Positions 58,011 through 64,000 of a DNA stretch of 64,000 nucleotides are shown piece by piece; positions within the stretch are counted from its first letter, which is position 1; every line of letters begins with the position of its first letter. The notes below the pieces were generated by a model. It did not search any database. It was not told the origin of the DNA and saw only the letters and a program-made list of their open reading frames with translations. Source of the stretch: Portulaca oleracea (Eukaryota; Streptophyta; Magnoliopsida; Caryophyllales; Portulacaceae); assembly GCA_029582165.1 (NCBI GenBank), contig CM055872.1, positions 901,728 through 965,727 on the forward strand, read 5' to 3'. The position numbers and the translations under genes were made by a program.

Positions 58011-61000
58011 ATCACTGGGGTTGAATTTGTAGCACGTAGGCGACGACTGGATGATCATGAACGGTTTCAGAGGAAGGTGATAGTGGCCGGAGAACGGACG
58101 GCGACTTGAAAAGGAGAAAACCTCAATTGTATGTATTACTGCAAATTGTATCAAAATTGATTATTACAAAACAAAATTGTTGTTTATGAAAGACTTTAAT
58201 GGCTATCAACCTCGTCCCAACAAAATTGTATCCATTTTTCGACAGCCTAGAAACAGTCGAAACCAGCTTCAGCGAGGCTCTTTAATGACGGAACATTTGT
58301 GAACTTCACAGACGCCTGAAATACTCTCACACAACAAAAAAAAAAAGGAACTAGTAGCCCATAACACATTGTTTTTTTCAACAATATCTCGACAACATAC
58401 AACCATTTCCAATAATAATGATTGTGTTCTACCATTAATACAAGAGTCAAATAAGAAAGATTATCACTCTCATACACGTTCCCAAAATTACCATAGTCAG
58501 GGCTAATATAGGTTTTGGAAGTTTTATTTCTTGGTACTATCCTACTCCTAAGAGCTCTTGTAACGTTTTGATTTTTTGGCATTGTATGCTAGCTCTTGGA
58601 TTGTATTTTGTCTTGTTTCTTTGAGTTGCATGGGTGTTTTTGTTATTGTGGAAACTTTGAATACTGGGGTGGGGGGAGGGGGGGAGGGGGAGAAGTGGAA
58701 TTGCATGATGGTAAGAAGGAATTGAAGGGATAACAATCCCCAAACATGCGGTGGTAATGGAAAAGGGAAAGGATAGTAACCAATAAAGAAGCCACACAGT
58801 CAAATAATAAGACAAACAACAAAAATAAAACACTAAAAATAACATTGTCATTCAAGAAAAATTATGACCGTAATTTGGAGACCAACAAAAGATGTATTTA
58901 TTATAGAGCTGGCTGAAACCTTTTCCAATTTCAATTTTATCATGAGTTACATTTCAAGAAGGTGCTTGATGGAGACTGGTGGAACTTTGATCAAAATCTA
59001 GTCATTCTGAAAGAATGCAAAAGAGATTAGCAACCTTCAAAATTTCTACCGGAGACTACCATGAATTATTGGCTTATTGGCTGTAAAAGGTTTCACCTAT
59101 TTCAATAACTCGGATCGTTGTATGAAAGAGGATTTATAGTACGCAACTACAATACTATTGGCTTAATGGCCACAAATGATAAAAAAAAGTACACAACCAC
59201 AATAGTTGCTGCAATTGCTACCTACTACCTTTTTTACAAAGATATTTTTTGTTATGAAAATTTTAAACTTTGACATCTTTATTGGCTATTTATGACTTTA
59301 ATAAGGATTAATAAATTTTTCATTAAATTATTAATTTGGTAAAATTTCTATTTGTTATTTTTTGGCAACAAGTCATTGCCATAAAAAAAACTTCAACTAG
59401 GATAACAATATAAGCTGTTATGTAAAATAAAATTTATAACACGTTACAATAGTGCTCTATTAGCTTTTATAACCACAAATTTTGTTGTTAAACTAAATAA
59501 ATAAATATTTCAATCATTACGAAGGTGAAAATAAAAGTCATGGCAATAATGATAGTTAATAGTTGTTCCATAAATATCTCTCCAATGGTTGAAATAACGA
59601 TCTATATGGGAAGAAATTAAAAAGGTTTATTTTCTTTTTTTTTATAATGATCTTGACGTGGGAATGTATGCCTTACTTTTTTTTTTTTGGTTTTGTTGCA
59701 ACAATTTTTTTTGTTATTTTACGTGGAAGTAAATTATGCCTTTTATGATGATTCTTTGTCTGGCACTGTTTCGTTCCACATGCCATGCATCCATAGCAAA
59801 CAAAATTGATATATAACAAGCATGTAATTCGTCAACTTGACAATATTATGCCTTCCATACTGAAAATTCTATTGTTCTTTTAACATGATATTCTCTTTTT
59901 TTTTTATCTATTTTCCTTTGAATGGTGGTAGGCCATATGGACAAAATAAAATATAATATTTCGTGTCCATAAAATAGCATGTGACATTTTATGGTTGAGT
60001 TGTGATAAAGGTCCCATCTAGTCATATATTGCTCTAAGATACTATTCTTTAATCTATGTGATGTTACAAGTCATGCATATTCAACTTAATTGCAAGAGTA
60101 TGATGTATACAGGAGCGAATTAGATGAATAAAGGGCAAACTAATTACTTATTAAACTAGTTACAAGTTGAATTTCTCGTCCGAATTTTAACATTGTCCGA
60201 ATTAAAGTGAGGATGTTACAAGTTTGACACATGTCTTATTGTCCTCTATAAATTGGAGTGTTATGGCCATTTGCAATACACAAGAAGTAGTTTCAAGATG
60301 CATATATCAAACACGTCTTAATTCAACCTAGCTTGGTGCACACAATACTTTAGAGAAAGACTCTTTGTATTTTTTCAATCTCAGGGCGTTGTTAGTAGTA
60401 CAAACAATAATAAAGGCAATGTGAAAAAGAACCTAAACTGGGGGGAAAAAATATGAATGATGCACTGCAGTATTAGAGGACTGCAAGTGTTTATTAGAGA
60501 TTTACAGATCTCTACAATCTTTTCTCAAGTTCCATGGAGTTAAGACTTGAGGACTCAACACTCGTAGTTAATAAGTCTTACACGTACAATTCCCTCCAGA
60601 ATATAAAGATAAATCAATATCTTTCAGTAAAGATGAAACACTCAATTACCTTACAATAAAAATTACACCCCATTACTCTTTATGGTCAAGACTACAATAT
60701 AATTAAGGGCAAATAATAAATTAATAATATTACCTTTCCTAAAGTAATGTGTTTTCCAGTAATTGGATACTATATTCTAAAGTAATATTATATTCACATA
60801 TGATCAATCGACCTCTATATAATATTTTTCACTTTATATACTACATTTCCTAATAAACATAATCTTGAAAGAATCTTCAAATATTATATGAATAATATGC
60901 CTTGCTACCCAAGCAAATTGGGTTCCACGTACCATTAACCCAACATGTATATGTTGGAAAAAGAGTCCAAGTTGTGTTACCAATTAGGATAAAGTTTTAT

Positions 61001-61490
61001 TCATTTGAACTATATATTACCGTACAGTAAATAGGTCTTAAGGAAAATACGCTTGTTCATAGTCGTATATCCATGAGTAAATCCTTTTGTATATATGTTA
61101 CACTTTATCTTGTCATACATACACAAGATGGTCAAGAAGTCCAAACCAACATGATGAAGATTCAAGTTGTCGCTCAAGCATCATTTCCCAACAATCTTAA
61201 AAACTATTTACTAGATAAGATGTGAGGAGTTTAAGAGTCGAACATTCAAGTTCACAAGATGGAAAATATAAGTTTATTTATTTTCTTAGTACTAAACTTT
61301 CCATAAAAGTTTATTAAATTTGGTGTCTATGAGAGAAGTGATAAAAGAAGACCTAAGACACCTAGGTTTAGTGGAGGACATGGCTCTAGACAGGGGGGCT
61401 TGGTGGGCTAGTATTAAGGTCGTAAGGTGAGGAAGAGTGTTTGTGATTCGAGCTAGTATTTCGTCGTTTGGCTTGTATTTGTTTTCTTGT
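58011..61490. other. Gap between GH3 copies, no gene recognised
   Basis: 58040-58110 is a short GC-rich patch (GGCCGGAGAACGGACGGCGAC). An open frame at 58247-58582 (minus) contains SVKFTNVPSLKSLAEAGFDC, which reads like protein but has no partner exons. 58661-58692 is a G-rich tract. The rest, to 61300, is AT-rich without recognisable elements. Confidence 0.35.
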
Positions 61491-61705
61491 GCAGGTATCT
61501 GTTAGCTCTTCCGAAAACACTTGCAACACTCTGGTATGTATTTTTTTCTCTTGACAAGCTTCTCCTCTGTTCTTGCTATGAATCCGTCGGAATCAGTCTC
61601 TCCATGAACTCTTGTTCATGGGGGTAAGACTGCCTACATTAGAATCCCTCAGGCCGCGCTCAAACGTGTCACCTGAGAGGTTGTTGTTGTTATTGTTGGT
61701 GGTGT
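61491..61705 (+). repeat. Copy of a segment from the RING-gene leader region
   Basis: GCAACACTCTGGTA, CTTCTCCTCTGTT, AATCCGTCGGAATCA, TCTCCATGAAC, GGGGGTAAGACTG and TCAAACGTGTCA occur here in order, and in the same order on the minus strand of 43530-43735. The GGTAAGACTGCCTACATTAGA phrase resembles the 3' part of plant Au-type SINEs, so this may be an interspersed repeat rather than a gene copy. Confidence 0.55.
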
Positions 61706-62663
61706 CCAAATTTTTTAATCATATTATTTGTATGTGTAATGTGTTTGACGTATAGATCAATCTTGAATAAAGTGACAACACAAGTTTTGGTACACAATTG
61801 GCAAAGAATTATTTGCTCGGTTGGTAGCAAGATTCAATTTGGAATAGCAATGCATCATGTTACGTATCAAGGGATAATATAGGAGTTGATGCCAAGAAAG
61901 ATAAGAATTCTCATTCTTTGTCGAGTGATGGCATTCATGTGTGGTTAATATTGATAGTTAGGTCAATATTAATTTGCTGCCATGCATGAGGAATATAAAT
62001 CATAAATCTTGAGGATTTGAGGCACGAGGTTTTAATTCCTTCACGTGTTTAATCTCTTTCTAGTGATATGGCCTTTTCATTGTCAAAAGAAAAAGTAGGA
62101 ACAAATTAAGTTTTTATACACTTTGAAATGTTGATAATGTAGGATTTTTCTCACCAGATTTTAAAAATTAGATTTATCCGATCTCAACTTTAAACTAAGT
62201 AATAAATACCCCATTGAACCTTTGTATTAAAGATCAAATACACCATTTTCAGATGAAATTGGTTTTTAAATCATTGTGAACTGACAGAAATGTCCTCTAT
62301 TTAATGTGAACTGACAAAAATCCTTCCATTTAAAAATTTGTTTGCGCATGTGACAAATTAAACAATCATAATTTGAACATGATATTCTAATAGATAATAG
62401 TTGCCACTTTCTGGATAATTAAGATATGAAAGTTTTTGTTGTGACTTAAAGATATGTAGCTTTGACAAGATCATGGCACAATTCTCATAAGAGAAATGTC
62501 AAAGTTTGGTAGACTATAATAAGGTCATGTTACAACTTAAGCAAAAGAAGAAGAATAGTGAAATTCCAAGAAATATAAGCTACAACCTATTGAACGTACT
62601 TCGATCAACCACAAAGTATGTTTGACGCTTCCACTAACTATTGCAGATACATTGTAAAGAATA
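61706..62663. other. Gap and probable 3' flank of GH3 copy 2
   Basis: AT-rich, no gene recognised. The last 100 bases before 62664 are likely 3' UTR. Confidence 0.35.
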
Positions 62664-64000
62664 TTAAACGCCGTGTTCAGAACTCCAATGAGGCAAAGAT
62701 GGGCTGAAATGGGTAGAAATTACTCTTGCATCAAGTAACTCTATCATAGGCAAACTACTCACACACTTAGGCACCTTGTATTGGCTTATGGAAGCTCCTC
62801 TCGATATTGCATAGTCCATCAACCTTTCAAAAGTTCCACTCTTAACCACCCGGATCTCAAGTGGTCCGATAGTCCGGTTCACAAGTCGACCTTCGCGGTA
62901 GATAGAATTTAAGGCCTCCTCCATTTCCACGCAACACTGGTCCAATACATCACGGCTTGGAGCCTTCATGGAGTCCTTGATCAATAACTCTACATAAATG
63001 ACATAATGGCCTGGGATGGACTTGGTGTCTGCATAGCTAGTGTACTCGATTATGCTTGTATTGAATGGTTGGAGTACGACGGATGCACGCTTTATGGCCT
63101 TTTGTAAGTCTACCTCATCAGTTTTGTCCACATCTATGCTAAGTAATATATTTTTTCTTCTTACAAACCTGAATTGTGGAGTGGAGTTGTAGAAGCCTGT
63201 TACACATAACACATCTCCGATTCGATACCTAATGTGACCAAAGATAAGAAAGCACATTAAAATGGTTTCCATACAAGAATCAACAAAGTCAAAAGGTTAA
63301 CCTGATAGTTAAAGATCTAGTATAATCTTATACTTGAACACACTCTCCACAAAAATGCCCTTTAAAGAGCGAATGTTACAAAGACCCTTTAAACCTTAAG
63401 CAAACAAACATGTGGGTGTTGAGATTTCGAACTTGAGACCTTTCATTGTCTGATATATCATATAAGAGAAACAACTCAACCAAAATTGAAGTTGATGGGT
63501 CTTATGAATAGTTTTAAACTCTAATAGATCATTAATCACATTTAATTTCAGTAAATGTTATCTGAATTTTTAATCTTGATTTCACAAATGTCGTAACAAG
63601 TCTCGAAGCTCCCGAAGTAAGACAAAACTAAAGAAAAAAGAGGTTATGTATACGAACCTATATAAGCCGGCATAAGTTGTCACCACAAGCTCGTACTCCT
63701 TCCCCACTTCAACATCAACCAAGTCCACGAGGTAGGGCATCAAGTCTCGAATGAAATTGGTTTGATCGTCGAGGGGAATGAACTCAAAATAAGCCATGTT
63801 CGGGAATGCTGTATAGGAGATGTCCGAAGGATCACACAATGGCCTCAAGTTGAGGCCAAAGAAGCATTCTGAGGAGCCATACATAGTGGACACCTTAGGT
63901 AACTGGCCACTATAATAGTCCAATGCTGGTATATATTGGGCCATGGAACCTGTTACAATGACTGACAAGTACTTGACATTCGGCCAAATCCTTTTGATAA
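62664..64000 (-). CDS. GH3: GH3 acyl-acid amido synthetase, copy 2 (partial)
   Basis: Two exons are inside the window: 62664-63228 (last exon, 565 bases, exactly the length in copy 1) and 63658-64000, which runs off the right edge. They are joined by the same split codon AG|G. Motifs match copy 1: [53 protein letters not shown] and [13 protein letters not shown] at the end. Exon sequences of the two copies are very similar while introns differ, showing a tandem duplication that is not recent enough to preserve introns. The 429-bp intron contains a decayed SMART element. Frame and splice sites are intact, so it is likely a working gene. Confidence 0.92.
63260..63524 (-). mobile_element. Decayed SMART/TRIM element in GH3 copy 2 intron
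   Basis: The order of landmarks matches 42679-42942: an LTR end ...TATACTTGAACACACTCTCCAC, AAATGCCCTTT, TGTGGGTGTTGAGATTTCG, AACTTGAGACC, a worn primer site (GTCTGATATATCA), then AACTCAACCAAAATTGAAG and TTTTAAACTCTAATA. Many changes show it is old. Confidence 0.55.

Noticed and set aside
58247..58582. Minus frame with SVKFTNVPSLKSLAEAGFDC
   Set aside because: Reads like a protein fragment, but family could not be named and no splice partners were found; mentioned only in the gap entry.

Overview
This window is eudicot nuclear DNA. It is AT-rich, has long intergenic stretches and GT-AG introns of plant type, and carries many small plant transposons (Stowaway, PIF/Harbinger and hAT MITEs, SMART/TRIM elements). 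The species cannot be named from sequence alone. I rebuilt gene models by joining exons at GT-AG junctions that keep the reading frame. Exon positions are given in each entry.

Left part (1-12 kb, plus strand): a lysine-rich classical arabinogalactan protein with a 1.9-kb intron full of transposon sequence; a repeat-rich gap with a decayed retrotransposon gag; then a nine-exon LRR/WD40 protein with a possible DDB1-binding (DWD) box.

Middle (12-38 kb, all minus strand): an armadillo-repeat protein without a U-box, the ER-Golgi Sec1/Munc18 protein SLY1, a 12-exon membrane-anchored A1 aspartic protease, a FRIGIDA-like protein of the FRL3 type, and an NRAMP3/4-type metal transporter.

Right part (38-64 kb, minus strand): a block of nested MITEs and retroposons, a small membrane RING protein, a tRNA-Leu(CAG), a plant-specific three-helix membrane protein, and two tandem GH3 acyl-acid amido synthetase genes. 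The second GH3 gene runs off the right edge.

The genes are ordinary housekeeping, wall, transport and hormone genes and do not form a cluster or pathway. The accessory content is in the introns and gaps: several nested insertions with readable target-site duplications, a MITE directly after a GH3 stop codon, a 145-bp-arm inverted repeat, and SMART elements in introns. I saw no undescribed multi-gene system.
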